The notes under the pieces: model-generated
The model's database searches: none
Told to the model about the DNA's origin: nothing
The model's input: only the letters and a program-made list of their open reading frames with translations
Part shown: positions 55,545 to 64,000 of the stretch, one piece after another
Layout of the letters: each line of letters opens with the position of its first letter
Numbering within the stretch: position 1 is the first letter of the stretch
Made by a program: the position numbers and the translations under genes
Assembly: GCA_965199875.1 (NCBI GenBank)
Contig: OZ241346.1
Coordinates: forward strand, 1,798,001 to 1,862,000
Direction: 5' to 3'
DNA from: VXYL01 sp965199875
Lineage (GTDB): Bacteria; Pseudomonadota; Gammaproteobacteria; Pseudomonadales; Azotimanducaceae
Length of the DNA: 64,000 nt

Positions 55545-56537
55545 TCACTGCTGGCTGTCGAGACCCGGCCCAGAACGGCTGCCGTCGGGGACGTAGACCA
55601 TCTCCCATTCCCGAGGATCGATCCGTTCCGGCCACCGCGTGCTGTCGTCGTACAACGCCCCGCGCAGCGACATTGGCTGTCCAAGCGCAGCGGCGAGGTC
55701 CGCTCCCCGCAGGTCCGCCTCGTCGAAAATCGCGTAGATGAACGAATTGCCGAAGTGTGCGCCGCGGAGATCGGCGCCCTTCAAGTTCGAGTAGAGTAAA
55801 GATGTCACCCGGTTGCAGTCTTGGCAGCCAAGCCGCGCACCGCGCAGGTTGGCGCCCCGCAAGTCGACACCGAATAGAGCAACCATCTCCATGGCCGTTC
55901 CCCGCAGATCCGCGTCCCGAAGATCGGCACCGTGTAGATTGGTAGCGTTGAGGACGGCGTCCTTCAAGTTGGCACTCCGCAGGTCTGCATACGCGAGCCT
56001 TGCACCGTCAAAGCTGGCGTCCTGAAGGTTAGCGTGCGCCAGATCAACGAACTGCAGATCGGTATCCCCGAAGTCTCGCCCGCGCAGGTTCAGATGTTCC
56101 TGGTCGCCGTACCGCCAACGATCCAGCTTGTCCCAGTTGGTCGTGTCCCACTCCCATTCCTCGTTCCGTGTTCTCTTTCGCCCCGCTTTGGTTCCAGCTT
56201 CGCTTCGCTCTCCTTCGACAGGCATTGTGCGCATCGAGGCGGCCGCGCTGCCGCCCGCGACAGCAGAGTCGGCAGACGCCACGTCAGCCGAACCAAGTGC
56301 CTTCCAGGGGCGGGGGGCGCCTACGAGGGTCCCTGGGGCAGTCGGCAGGCCGTCATGCGCCGGCGCGGGATCGCCAGCCGCCTTTGGCGACGAACGCTCA
56401 GCGGCTGACGCAATCTCCGAGTCGGCTGACGAGGCATCTTCCTCGGAGCCAAGCCCCGTCAGCAAGGCGAACCCGCCAGCGGAGAAGAGGATCAAGAGGG
56501 CAAGCAGCAATATGGTCTTCGTTCGACGGCTTTCCAC
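55545..56537 (-). CDS. Membrane-anchored pentapeptide-repeat protein, copy 1
   Basis: 330 residues from GTG 56537 (MESRRTKTILLLALLILFSA): an amino-terminal anchor helix, a disordered Ala/Ser/Pro region to about 130, WEWDTTNWDKLDRWRYGDQE, then A(D/N)LxX pentapeptide repeats (LRGRDFGDTDLQFVDLAHAN, LRGANLRGARLGCQDCN). A tail follows (STRWPERIDPREWEMVYVPD). The fold should be a right-handed beta helix outside the membrane. It is almost identical to copy 2, period exactly 1000 bp. It has no clear ribosome-binding site of its own. Confidence 0.8.
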   Translation of the reverse strand: MESRRTKTILLLALLILFSAGGFALLTGLGSEEDASSADSEIASAAERSSPKAAGDPAPAHDGLPTAPGTLVGAPRPWKALGSADVASADSAVAGGSAAASMRTMPVEGERSEAGTKAGRKRTRNEEWEWDTTNWDKLDRWRYGDQEHLNLRGRDFGDTDLQFVDLAHANLQDASFDGARLAYADLRSANLKDAVLNATNLHGADLRDADLRGTAMEMVALFGVDLRGANLRGARLGCQDCNRVTSLLYSNLKGADLRGAHFGNSFIYAIFDEADLRGADLAAALGQPMSLRGALYDDSTRWPERIDPREWEMVYVPDGSRSGPGLDSQQ

Positions 56538-56544
56538 TTCCGAC

Positions 56545-57537
56545 TCACTGCTGGCTGTCGAGGCCCGGCCCAGAACGGCTGCCGTCGGGGACGTAGACCA
56601 TCTCCCATTCCCGAGGATCGATCCGTTCCGGCCACCGCGTGCTGTCGTCGTACAACGCCCCGCGCAGCGACATTGGCTGTCCAAGCGCAGCGGCGAGGTC
56701 CGCTCCCCGCAGGTCCGCCTCGTCGAAAATCGCGTAGATGAACGAATTGCCGAAGTGTGCGCCGCGGAGATCAGCGCCCTTCAAGTTCGAGTAGAGTAAA
56801 GATGTCACCCGGTTGCAGTCTTGGCAGCCAAGCCGCGCACCGCGCAGGTTGGCGCCCCGCAAGTCGACACCGAATAGAGCAACCATCTCCATGGCCGTTC
56901 CCCGCAGATCCGCGTCCCGAAGATCGGCACCGTGTAGATTGGTAGCGTTGAGGACGGCGTCCTTCAAGTTGGCACTCCGCAGGTCTGCATACGCGAGCCT
57001 TGCACCGTCAAAGCTGGCGTCCTGAAGGTTAGCGTGCGCCAGATCAACGAACTGCAGATCGGTATCCCCGAAGTCTCGCCCGCGCAGGTTCAGATGTTCC
57101 TGGTCGCCGTACCGCCAACGATCCAGCTTGTCCCAGTTGGTCGTGTCCCACTCCCATTCCTCGTTCCGTGTTCTCTTTCGCCCCGCTTTGGTTCCAGCTT
57201 CGCTTCGCTCTCCTTCGACAGGCATTGTGCGCATCGAGGCGGCCGCGCTGCCGCCCGCGACAGCAGAGTCGGCAGACGCCACGTCAGCCGAACCAAGTGC
57301 CTTCCAGGGGCGGGGGGCGCCTACGAGGGTCCCTGGGGCAGTCGGCAGGCCGTCATGCGCCGGCGCGGGATCGCCAGCCGCCTTTGGCGACGAACGCTCA
57401 GCGGCTGACGCAATCTCCGAGTCGGCTGACGAGGCATCTTCCTCGGAGCCAAGCCCCGTCAGCAAGGCGAACCCGCCAGCGGAGAAGAGGATCAAGAGGG
57501 CAAGCAGCAATATGGTCTTCGTTCGACGGCTTTCCAC
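56545..57537 (-). CDS. Membrane-anchored pentapeptide-repeat protein, copy 2
   Basis: 330 residues from GTG 57537. Differences from copy 1 are only a few bases over 1000 (for example AGGCCC for AGACCC at the 3' end, GATCAGC for GATCGGC). The GTG start is 7 bp after the previous stop region and lacks the AAGGAG of copy 4. The anchor, linker and repeats are as in copy 1. Confidence 0.8.
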   Translation of the reverse strand: MESRRTKTILLLALLILFSAGGFALLTGLGSEEDASSADSEIASAAERSSPKAAGDPAPAHDGLPTAPGTLVGAPRPWKALGSADVASADSAVAGGSAAASMRTMPVEGERSEAGTKAGRKRTRNEEWEWDTTNWDKLDRWRYGDQEHLNLRGRDFGDTDLQFVDLAHANLQDASFDGARLAYADLRSANLKDAVLNATNLHGADLRDADLRGTAMEMVALFGVDLRGANLRGARLGCQDCNRVTSLLYSNLKGADLRGAHFGNSFIYAIFDEADLRGADLAAALGQPMSLRGALYDDSTRWPERIDPREWEMVYVPDGSRSGPGLDSQQ

Positions 57538-57544
57538 TTCCGAC

Positions 57545-58566
57545 TCACTGCTGGCTGTCGAGGCCCGGCCCAGAACGGCTGCCGTCGGGGACGTAGACCA
57601 TCTCCCACTCCCGGGGATCGATCCGTTCCGGCCACCGCGTGCTGTCGTCGTACAACGCCCCGCGCAGCGACATTGGCTGTCCAAGTGTAGCGGCGAGGTC
57701 AGCTCCCCGCAGATCTGCCTCGTCGAAAGCCGTTGCGTTGATGAACGAATTGCCGAAGTGTGCGCCGCGCAGATCGGCACCCTTCAAGTTCGAGTTGACT
57801 AAATATGACACCCGGTTGCAGTTTTGGCAGCCAAGCCGCGCACCGCGCAGGTTGGCGCCCCGCAAGTCGACACTGTATAGAAACACCAACTCCATGGCGG
57901 TTCCCTGCAGATCCGCGTCCCGAAGATCGGCACCGTTTAGACTGGTCGCGTTGAGGACGGCGTCCTTCAAGTTGGCACTCCGCAGGTCGGCCCCCGCGAG
58001 CTTTGCGCCGTCAAAGCTGGCGTCCTGAAGATCGGCGTGCGCCAGATCAACGAACTGCAGTTCGGCATCCCCGAAGTCTCGCCCGCGCAGGTTCGGCTGT
58101 TCCTGGTCGCCGTACCGCCAACGATCCAGCTTGTCCCGGTTGGTCGTGCGCCACTCCCATTCCTCGTTCCGTGTTCTCTTTCTCCCCGCTTTGGTTCCAG
58201 TTTCGCTTCGCTCTCCTTCGACAGGCATTGTGCGCGTCGAGGCGGCCGCGCTGGGGCCCGCGACAGCAGAGTCGGCCGACGCCACGTCAGCCGAACCATG
58301 TGCCTTCCCAGGGCCGAGGGAGTCCAACAGGTTCCCGCCGTCTGCGCCCTGGCGCGGCAGTCTTGACGCAGTCGGCAGGCCGTCATGCGCCGGCGCGGGA
58401 TCGCCAGCCCCTTTGGCGACGAACGCTCAGCGGCTGACGCAATCTCCGCGTCGGCGGACAAGGCACCTTCCTCGGAACCAAGCCCCGTCAGCAAGGCGAA
58501 CCCGCCAGCGGAGAAGAGGATCAAGAGGGCAAGCGGCAATATGGTCTTCGTTCGACTGCTTTCCAC
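57545..58566 (-). pseudogene. Pentapeptide-repeat protein, copy 3, frameshifted
   Basis: From GTG 58566 the span is not a multiple of three. One base is missing in the linker (AGCCCCTTTGG against AGCCGCCTTTGG near 58410), and there is extra sequence around 58320-58370. The front reads ESSRTKTILPLALLILFSAG; the repeat half remains open from about 58327 (LRGRDFGDAELQFVDLAHAD). Without frame repair only fragments are made. Confidence 0.75.
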
Positions 58567-58573
58567 TTCCGAC

Positions 58574-59569
58574 TCACTGCTGGCTGTCGAGACCCGGCCC
58601 AGAACGGCTGCCGTCGGGGACGTAGACCATCTCCCACTCCCGGGGATCGATCCGTTCCGGCCACCGCGTGCTGTCGTCGTACAACGCCCCGCGCAGCGAT
58701 CTTGGCAGTCCATCCGTAGCGGCGAGGTCCGCTCCCCGCAGGTCCGCCTCGTCGAAAACCGTTGCGTCGATGAACGAGTTGCCGAAGTGTGCGCCGCGCA
58801 GATCGGCACCCTTCAAGTTCGAGTTGATTAAAGATGACACCCGGTTGCAGTTTTGGCAGCCAAGCCGCGCATCGCGCAGGTTGGCGCCCCGCAAGTCGAC
58901 ACTGAATAGCGACACCATCTCCATGGCGGTTCCCTGCAAATCCGCGTCCCGAAGATCGGCACCGTATAGACTGGTCGCGTTGAGGACGGCGTCCTTCAAG
59001 TTGGCACTCCGCAGGTCGGCCCCCGCGAGCTTTGCGCCGTCAAAGCTGGCGTCCTGAAGATCGGCGTGCGCCAGATCAACGAACTGCAATTCGGCATCCC
59101 CGAAGTCTCGCCCGCGCAGGTTCGGCTGTTCCTGGTCGCCGTAACGCCAACGATCCAGCTTGTCCCGGTTGGTCGTGCGCCACTCCCATTCCTCGTTCAG
59201 TGTTCTCTTTCGCCCCGCTTTGGTTCCAGCTTCGCTTCGCTCTCCTTCGACAGGCATTGTGCGCATCGAGGCGGCCGCGCTGCCGCCCAGGACAGCGGAG
59301 TCGGCCGACGCCACGTCAGCCGAACCATGTGCCTTCCAAGGGCGGGGAGCGCCTACGAGGGTCCCTGGCGCAGTCGGCAGGCCGTCATGCGCCGGCGCGG
59401 GATCGCCAGCCGCCTTTGGCGACGAACGCGCAGCGACTGGCGCAATCTCCGCGTCGGTTGACAAGGCATCTTCCTCGGGACTAAGCCCCGTCAGCAAGGC
59501 AAACCCGCCAGCAGAGCAGAGGATCAAGAGGGCAAACAGCAACACAGTCTTTCGTTCGACGGCTTCCAC
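58574..59569 (-). CDS. Membrane-anchored pentapeptide-repeat protein, copy 4 (probable founder)
   Basis: 331 residues from GTG 59569 (MEAVERKTVLLFALLILCSA), with AAGGAG nine bases upstream, the only copy with such a site. It carries the same anchor, linker and repeats (LRGRDFGDAELQFVDLAHAD, LRGANLRDARLGCQNCN). It follows the glycine-rich secreted-protein gene by 29 bp. It differs from copies 1 and 2 at many sites and is closest to copy 3, so it is the probable ancestor of the array. Confidence 0.82.
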   Translation of the reverse strand: MEAVERKTVLLFALLILCSAGGFALLTGLSPEEDALSTDAEIAPVAARSSPKAAGDPAPAHDGLPTAPGTLVGAPRPWKAHGSADVASADSAVLGGSAAASMRTMPVEGERSEAGTKAGRKRTLNEEWEWRTTNRDKLDRWRYGDQEQPNLRGRDFGDAELQFVDLAHADLQDASFDGAKLAGADLRSANLKDAVLNATSLYGADLRDADLQGTAMEMVSLFSVDLRGANLRDARLGCQNCNRVSSLINSNLKGADLRGAHFGNSFIDATVFDEADLRGADLAATDGLPRSLRGALYDDSTRWPERIDPREWEMVYVPDGSRSGPGLDSQQ

Positions 59570-59598
59570 TTCCGACTCTCCTTCCGTTTCATCGTTGG

Positions 59599-60384
59599 CT
59601 AATCCCAATAGCACGCGGCTGTCTCGTCGCGGGAGTTTATGTGCCTCTTTTGTTGCGCCATGCAGGCCGGGAAAGTGGTCTGGCCGTGGTCAATCAAAGC
59701 TCCGTGTACCCAGCAAGTGCAAACAAACTTGGCTCCTTCTTTGTCCCAGATCTGGTCGCAATAGTCCCAATTCCAAGTTCCTCCTCCCTGTTCACACACT
59801 TCGGCTTCTGACAGGGCAGGCGGGTCGTCCGATCCGTCGGCAGAGTCGTCCTCCGGCTCCGGCGGAGGAAACTCGCATCCACCGTTCACCCACTCTCCTC
59901 CCTCAGCAGCGCACTCTTTCTCCAGATTACTCACCGAGCCGTCCCCCGATCCGCCGCCACCACCGCCGCCCCCCGATCCGCCACCGCCACCACCGCCACC
60001 GCCCGAACCGCCGCAGATGACATGGTCGGCGTTCGCGTTCTGTTCGCACCAAGCTTCGAGCGTCATGCCATCGCAAGTTATCTTGCCATCGCTATCTTGC
60101 GTGCAATTCGAAGGCATCGGGGCCTGAACGATAACTTCCTCTGTCGTCGCCTGAGCGGGTTGCCCGCCGAGTAGCATCGCCGCTAGCCCCCCAACCGCCA
60201 GTACGCGGAACAGCACCCGAAGAGGAAGACCTCCCCCTTCCGAAAGACGCCATGCATGCCATCGCGCCCCGCGCCATGCGAGAAAGGGGTAGCGTGTCAG
60301 TTTGACTATTGCGGACAGCTGCGACGTTCGGCAAGGCTGCCTTTCGACGTACCGCTCTTCGGCGTCACCAACGGCGACGTTCAT
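59599..60384 (-). CDS. Secreted glycine-rich, cysteine-containing protein
   Basis: About 261 residues if ATG 60384 (MNVAVGDAEERYVERQPCRT) is used; another ATG at 60447 is possible. A hydrophobic export signal (VLFRVLAVGGLAAMLLGG, cut near QPAQA) starts about 50 residues in, unusually far. Then CTQDSDGKITCDGMTLEAWC, a poly-glycine linker and cysteine-rich motifs (CAAEGGEWVNGGCEF, VCEQGGGTWNWDYC). The cysteines suggest disulfides in the periplasm. It precedes the pentapeptide array on the same strand. Confidence 0.62.
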   Translation of the reverse strand: MNVAVGDAEERYVERQPCRTSQLSAIVKLTRYPFLAWRGARWHAWRLSEGGGLPLRVLFRVLAVGGLAAMLLGGQPAQATTEEVIVQAPMPSNCTQDSDGKITCDGMTLEAWCEQNANADHVICGGSGGGGGGGGGSGGGGGGGGSGDGSVSNLEKECAAEGGEWVNGGCEFPPPEPEDDSADGSDDPPALSEAEVCEQGGGTWNWDYCDQIWDKEGAKFVCTCWVHGALIDHGQTTFPACMAQQKRHINSRDETAACYWD

Positions 60385-60611
60385 GGACAGGACGGTGTTG
60401 ACGACCACGTCCGGAGGACGCTTTTCGCTGTTCGGGCCAGTTGGCATGGGCCTCTCCCTCGTTCGATCAGCCGCAACCTACAAGCTTCCACGGCCTATGG
60501 AAACAGGACGAACGTGCAGTATCGACGACGCACTGCCAGCGACATGGCTATACCCCGCATACCACACTGGCGCCTCATCCGAGCGCCGGTCGCCAGCGCG
60601 AACGCCTTGCC

Positions 60612-61592
60612 CTACAGCTCGCTGGCAACGCGCTTGGCGAAGTAGGTGAGGATGCCGTCGGCGCCGGCGCGCTTGATGCACAGCAGCGACTCCAATACGG
60701 CCTGGGGTTGCAGCCAGCCGTTGTTCAGCGCGGCCATCAGCATCGCGTACTCGCCGCTGACCTGGTAGACGAACGTGGGGGCGCCGAAGGCGTCCTTCAC
60801 GCGGGTGACGATGTCGAGGTACGGCATGCCCGGCTTCACCATCACCATGTCGGCGCCTTCCTCCAGGTCGAGTTCGATCTCGCGCAGCGCCTCGTCGCTG
60901 TTGGCCGGGTCCATCTGGTAGGTCATCTTGTCGCCGCGCCCCAGGGTGGACGCCGAGCCCACCGCGTCGCGGAAGGGCGCGTAGAACGCCGAAGCGTACT
61001 TGGCGGAGTAGGCCATGATCTGGGTGTTGACGAAGCCGTCCTCCTCGAGCGCTTGGCGAATGGCGCCGACGCGCCCGTCCATCATGTCCGAAGGCGCGAT
61101 CACGTCGGCGCCGGCGGCGGCGCACACCAGGGACTGGGCAACCAGCGCCGATACCGTTTCGTCGTTCAAGACGTAGCCTTCGGCGTCCTGGACGCCGTCG
61201 TGGCCGTGGGTGGTGTAGGGGTCCAGCGCCGCATCGGTGACGACGCCGAGTTCTGGCAACTCGCTCTTCACCGCCGCTACCGCTTGGGGGATCAGGCCGT
61301 CCGGGTTCGCCGCCTCGCGGCCGTCGGCTGTCTTCAGCCCATCTTCGACGTTGGGGAAGATCGCCACCGCGGGAACGCCCAGCTGCGCCGCCGCTTCTGC
61401 CTCCTGCACCAGCTGATCGATGCTCAGGCGGTCGATGCCAGGCATGGAGTCCACCGGCTGGCGCACGTTGCTGCCGTCGATCACGAACATCGGGTAGATG
61501 AGGTCGTTGGCCGTCAACGTCGTTTCGCGCAGCAGACGGCGGGAGAAGTCGGCGCGGCGATTGCGCCGCATTCGCGTGTTTGGAAAGCTCAT
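60612..61592 (-). CDS. hemB: Delta-aminolevulinic acid dehydratase (porphobilinogen synthase)
   Basis: 326 residues. The Schiff-base lysine lies in VMVKPGMPYLD (about 252) and the second lysine in YSAKYASAFYAPF (about 197). The metal site reads DAALDPYTTHGHDG: aspartates replace the zinc cysteines, so it is the Mg-type enzyme as in Pseudomonas. It makes porphobilinogen for the hemC gene product at 48 kb. Confidence 0.96.
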   Translation of the reverse strand: MSFPNTRMRRNRRADFSRRLLRETTLTANDLIYPMFVIDGSNVRQPVDSMPGIDRLSIDQLVQEAEAAAQLGVPAVAIFPNVEDGLKTADGREAANPDGLIPQAVAAVKSELPELGVVTDAALDPYTTHGHDGVQDAEGYVLNDETVSALVAQSLVCAAAGADVIAPSDMMDGRVGAIRQALEEDGFVNTQIMAYSAKYASAFYAPFRDAVGSASTLGRGDKMTYQMDPANSDEALREIELDLEEGADMVMVKPGMPYLDIVTRVKDAFGAPTFVYQVSGEYAMLMAALNNGWLQPQAVLESLLCIKRAGADGILTYFAKRVASEL

Positions 61593-61619
61593 GGCGAGTG
61601 CGGAGCAGCTTGGTCTGCT

Positions 61620-62645
61620 CTACAGCGCTTGCAGGCGAATCGAGCCGCCGCTGGTGCGCAAGCGCAGCTCGGGCCCGCCTTCGTTCAGGCTGCCGCTGAC
61701 GGACTTCTTGGATGCGTCGCCCGCGAAGGCCAGGTCGTCCGCCAGCCGAACGCGCCCGCCGCTGGTGGTGCCGTGGACCCGAAGCCCGACGTCGCTCGCC
61801 AAGTGGACGTTGATGGAACCGCCGCTGGTGGTCAACTGGCTGTCCTTCTCCGGCTGCCCGGTGAGCGCCAGCTGAATGCTGCCGCCGGAGGTCTTGGCAT
61901 CCACCGCCTTGGCGCTGCTGATGGCGATGCTGCCGCCGCTGGTCCTGGCCCGAACCCCGCCACCGGCGTGTTCGATGGCGATGCTGCCGCCGCTGGTCTC
62001 GGCGCGGACGTGCCCGTCTACCTCGCCGACGCCGATGGCGCCGCCGCCGGAGGTCTTGGCCCAAACTCCGGCACTGGCGTATTCGATGAGGATGCTGCCG
62101 CCGCTGGTCTCGGCGCGGACGTGCCCGTCCACCTCGCCGACGCCGATGGCGCCGCCGCTGGTCTTGGCCCGAACTCCGCCACCAGCGTATTCGATGGCGA
62201 TGCTGCCGCCGCTGGTCTTGGCGCGGACGTACCCGTCCACCTCGCCAACGCCGATGGTTCCGCCAGAGGTGGTCAGCTCGACGTTGAACGCTTCTGGCGT
62301 CTCCACTTCGATCACCAGCTGCTGGCCCCGCCCTAGGCCGCCGAGCCAGCTGCCGCGTCTCCTGACGCCGACGTGCAGCTGCCGGTCGCTGGCGTCGAAG
62401 GCGATGTCGAAGTCCTCCTCGATGTCGGCGGCGGCGTCTTCGCCCCGACGGATGGCCACGCGAACTCCTTCGCCGCCGCCGCGAACGTCGATCCTTGCGG
62501 CTTCGGCGTCGATGATCAGCGTGCCGCCCGAGGCGATGGCGAACTCTCGGGCGATGGGCGCCTCCGCCGCGGCAAGCTCGCTCACGAAGGCGGAGAAACA
62601 CAGTGCCGCGCCGCAGGCCGCAGCGCGGGAGAGCCGTCGAGACAT
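61620..62645 (-). CDS. DUF4097-like secreted repeat protein
   Basis: 341 residues with a signal peptide (AAACGAALCFSAFVSELAAA). From residue 130 or so TSGG-containing beta repeats follow (AKTSGGSIAIEYAGGGVRAK, AIGVGEVDGHVRAETSGGSI). Three units of about 110 bp are nearly identical. A beta-solenoid outside the cytoplasm is expected. It ends 27 bp before hemB on the same strand; the link to haem is probably accidental. Confidence 0.72.
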   Translation of the reverse strand: MSRRLSRAAACGAALCFSAFVSELAAAEAPIAREFAIASGGTLIIDAEAARIDVRGGGEGVRVAIRRGEDAAADIEEDFDIAFDASDRQLHVGVRRRGSWLGGLGRGQQLVIEVETPEAFNVELTTSGGTIGVGEVDGYVRAKTSGGSIAIEYAGGGVRAKTSGGAIGVGEVDGHVRAETSGGSILIEYASAGVWAKTSGGGAIGVGEVDGHVRAETSGGSIAIEHAGGGVRARTSGGSIAISSAKAVDAKTSGGSIQLALTGQPEKDSQLTTSGGSINVHLASDVGLRVHGTTSGGRVRLADDLAFAGDASKKSVSGSLNEGGPELRLRTSGGSIRLQAL

Positions 62646-62696
62646 GGGTTATCCTCTTGCCACCGCATCGCCAGCAACTCTACGGTCAAAGAAACC

Positions 62697-63863
62697 ATGA
62701 CGCAAACCACGGCTGAACCAGCGCCGACCGCGGCGGAGCACGCCGCCGGGATGGCCGGCTACATCGACGAAGGCCTGCGTCTGGGCCAAGAGATCGGCAA
62801 CCGCGGCCCGGTGCGCTTCAAGGCGGGCACGCAACTGGCCGACGACATCCTGGACGCCTACTGGCAGCACGGCTTCTACGTCTTCGAGAACCTCATCGGC
62901 GAAGCGGAGCTGGCCGAGCTGCGCACCGACATGGCCAGCGTGCTCGAACGCGCCCCGACCGGGCGGCATTCGGAAGTGGACGCCCAGGGACGTCCGGCGC
63001 TGGGGCTGGAGTTCAAGAAGCCCACCTTCACCTTCGTCAAACCCTTGAGCGATCCAGTGGGCGGCACCGCTCTGGTGGGCGGCAGGCACCCGGCCAAGAT
63101 GGTGGAGCCGAAGCCGGGCGACGACGCCCCCGACGAAGTGGTACACATGGCCTACGGCATGTGCCAGACGATGGAGTCCGGCCTGCGTCTCTACGGCCAC
63201 CCGCAGCTGCTGGCCATCGCCGAGAACCTCAACGGGCGCGACTTCACGCCGTTCAACGACGCCATCTTCATCAAGCAGCCGGGCCTAGGCGGTTCCGTGG
63301 CCTGGCACCAGGACGGGCTGACGCACTGGAACTCGCCGGACTGGAACGAAGGCATCCACGGCTTCAACTTCCAGGTGCAGCTCTATCCCACCACGCCCGG
63401 CAATTGCCTGTGGGTGGTGCCCGGCACGCACAAGCGCGGCAAGCTGGACATCAAGGCGATGGTGGCGGCCAACGGCGGCAGCGAGCGGCTGCCCGGCGCC
63501 GTGCCGCTCACCTGCAACCCCGGCGACGTGACGATGGTGAACCGGCAGACGCTGCACGGTTCCTTCGCCAACACGTCGCCGGACTTGCGTGTTTCGCTGA
63601 CCTTCGGCTTCCACCGCCGAAAGTCCGTCCTCGGCGCCACCGGCAAGCTCGGTTCCGGCGAAGGCGAGCGGTACGACGAGCAGCGCATCTTCGACCGTTC
63701 GGCGGTGATCGCCGTCGCCATCGACGCCCGCCGACACCGCTTTCCCGACGAGCAACCCTACGCCTACCAGCCCTTCGCCGGGCTGGAAGACGAGTATCGC
63801 TTCGGCACCGAGACCTTCGAGACGGTGATCCGCGACTACAACTTGAAGGATCTGGGCATCTAG
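62697..63863 (+). CDS. PhyH-family Fe(II)/2-oxoglutarate dioxygenase
   Basis: 388 residues from ATG 62697. Iron ligands: H204 and D206 in AWHQDGLTHWNSPDW, and the distal histidine in QTLHGSFANTSPDLRVSL, whose arginine binds 2-oxoglutarate. PhyH relatives hydroxylate lipids, amino acids and natural products; the substrate is unknown. It diverges from the DUF4097-like gene across 51 bp. Confidence 0.88.
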   Translation: MTQTTAEPAPTAAEHAAGMAGYIDEGLRLGQEIGNRGPVRFKAGTQLADDILDAYWQHGFYVFENLIGEAELAELRTDMASVLERAPTGRHSEVDAQGRPALGLEFKKPTFTFVKPLSDPVGGTALVGGRHPAKMVEPKPGDDAPDEVVHMAYGMCQTMESGLRLYGHPQLLAIAENLNGRDFTPFNDAIFIKQPGLGGSVAWHQDGLTHWNSPDWNEGIHGFNFQVQLYPTTPGNCLWVVPGTHKRGKLDIKAMVAANGGSERLPGAVPLTCNPGDVTMVNRQTLHGSFANTSPDLRVSLTFGFHRRKSVLGATGKLGSGEGERYDEQRIFDRSAVIAVAIDARRHRFPDEQPYAYQPFAGLEDEYRFGTETFETVIRDYNLKDLGI

Positions 63864-64000
63864 CCTGCTTGACGGGCGACGCTCTTGGGCATAGTGTGCC
63901 GCTTCCAGAACAGTGTGCGCTAGTGGCGGACTGTGGCGGTCAAGGGATGCGCCGCCGTTTGCGCGGGTGCCAAGCAAATCGCCGGCGTCGGCGGATGACG

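Noticed and set aside
60441..62336. 631-codon plus-strand open frame
   Set aside because: Antisense to hemB and the DUF4097-like gene; its repeats are merely the complement of the TSGG repeats.

Overview
The window looks like chromosome of a GC-rich gammaproteobacterium, probably an uncultured one. The housekeeping core is argH diverging from hemC-hemD-hemX-hemY, then trxA-rho and an aspartate-rich hemB. This is the set and grouping seen around hemB-ppk-ppx-trxA-rho and argH-hemC in Pseudomonas and relatives, which is family knowledge and was not searched. No rRNA, tRNA or CRISPR array was recognised.

Left end (1-4.3 kb): a two-gene heterodimeric ABC exporter on the minus strand, running off the left edge, and a TauD/TfdA-type dioxygenase on the plus strand. 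From about 4.5 to 32.5 kb lies a dense, heavily rearranged accessory or defence island. Its minus-strand backbone is a DEAD/DEAH helicase (amino-terminal part at 12-14.5 kb, carboxy-terminal nuclease-like part left as two decayed copies at 7.1-7.8 and 8.9-10.25 kb), a huge Eco57I/PglX-like adenine methylase broken by three frameshifts (19.7-24.4 kb), an intact SNF2 helicase, an intact UvrD-type helicase with a RelE-like front end, and a membrane protein plus small-protein pair that occurs twice (7.9-8.8 and 30.7-31.6 kb). Threaded through it are at least six toxin-antitoxin modules or remnants, a beta-type DNA methylase, and an AT-richer GIY-YIG nuclease plus SMC-like ATPase pair. The right edge (31.7-32.5 kb) is a string of short fragments in the same order and orientation as vapB, hicA, helicase and hicB at 5.5-16.6 kb, so it reads as a collapsed second copy of the island.

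Middle (32.5-46.5 kb): a secreted Spondin_N-domain protein, a decayed Uma2 gene, a rhomboid protease, a thiamine-pyrophosphate enzyme, an ORF fusing the front of a DNA cytosine methylase to the tail of a histone-deacetylase-like protein, an ImmA/IrrE peptidase with a small partner, a thiolase, an orphan OmpR-type regulator, an ATPase gene split by an IS1634-type element, and a DUF4143 ATPase preceded by a 12-bp perfect inverted repeat.

Right part (46.5-64 kb): the haem/arginine core, rho and trxA, then an Rpn-type nuclease/transposase gene with a 24-bp triplicate, four tandem copies (about 1 kb period, two almost identical) of a membrane-anchored pentapeptide-repeat gene, a glycine-rich secreted protein, hemB, a DUF4097-like repeat protein and a PhyH-family dioxygenase. 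The array sits where ppk/ppx would be expected between trxA and hemB.
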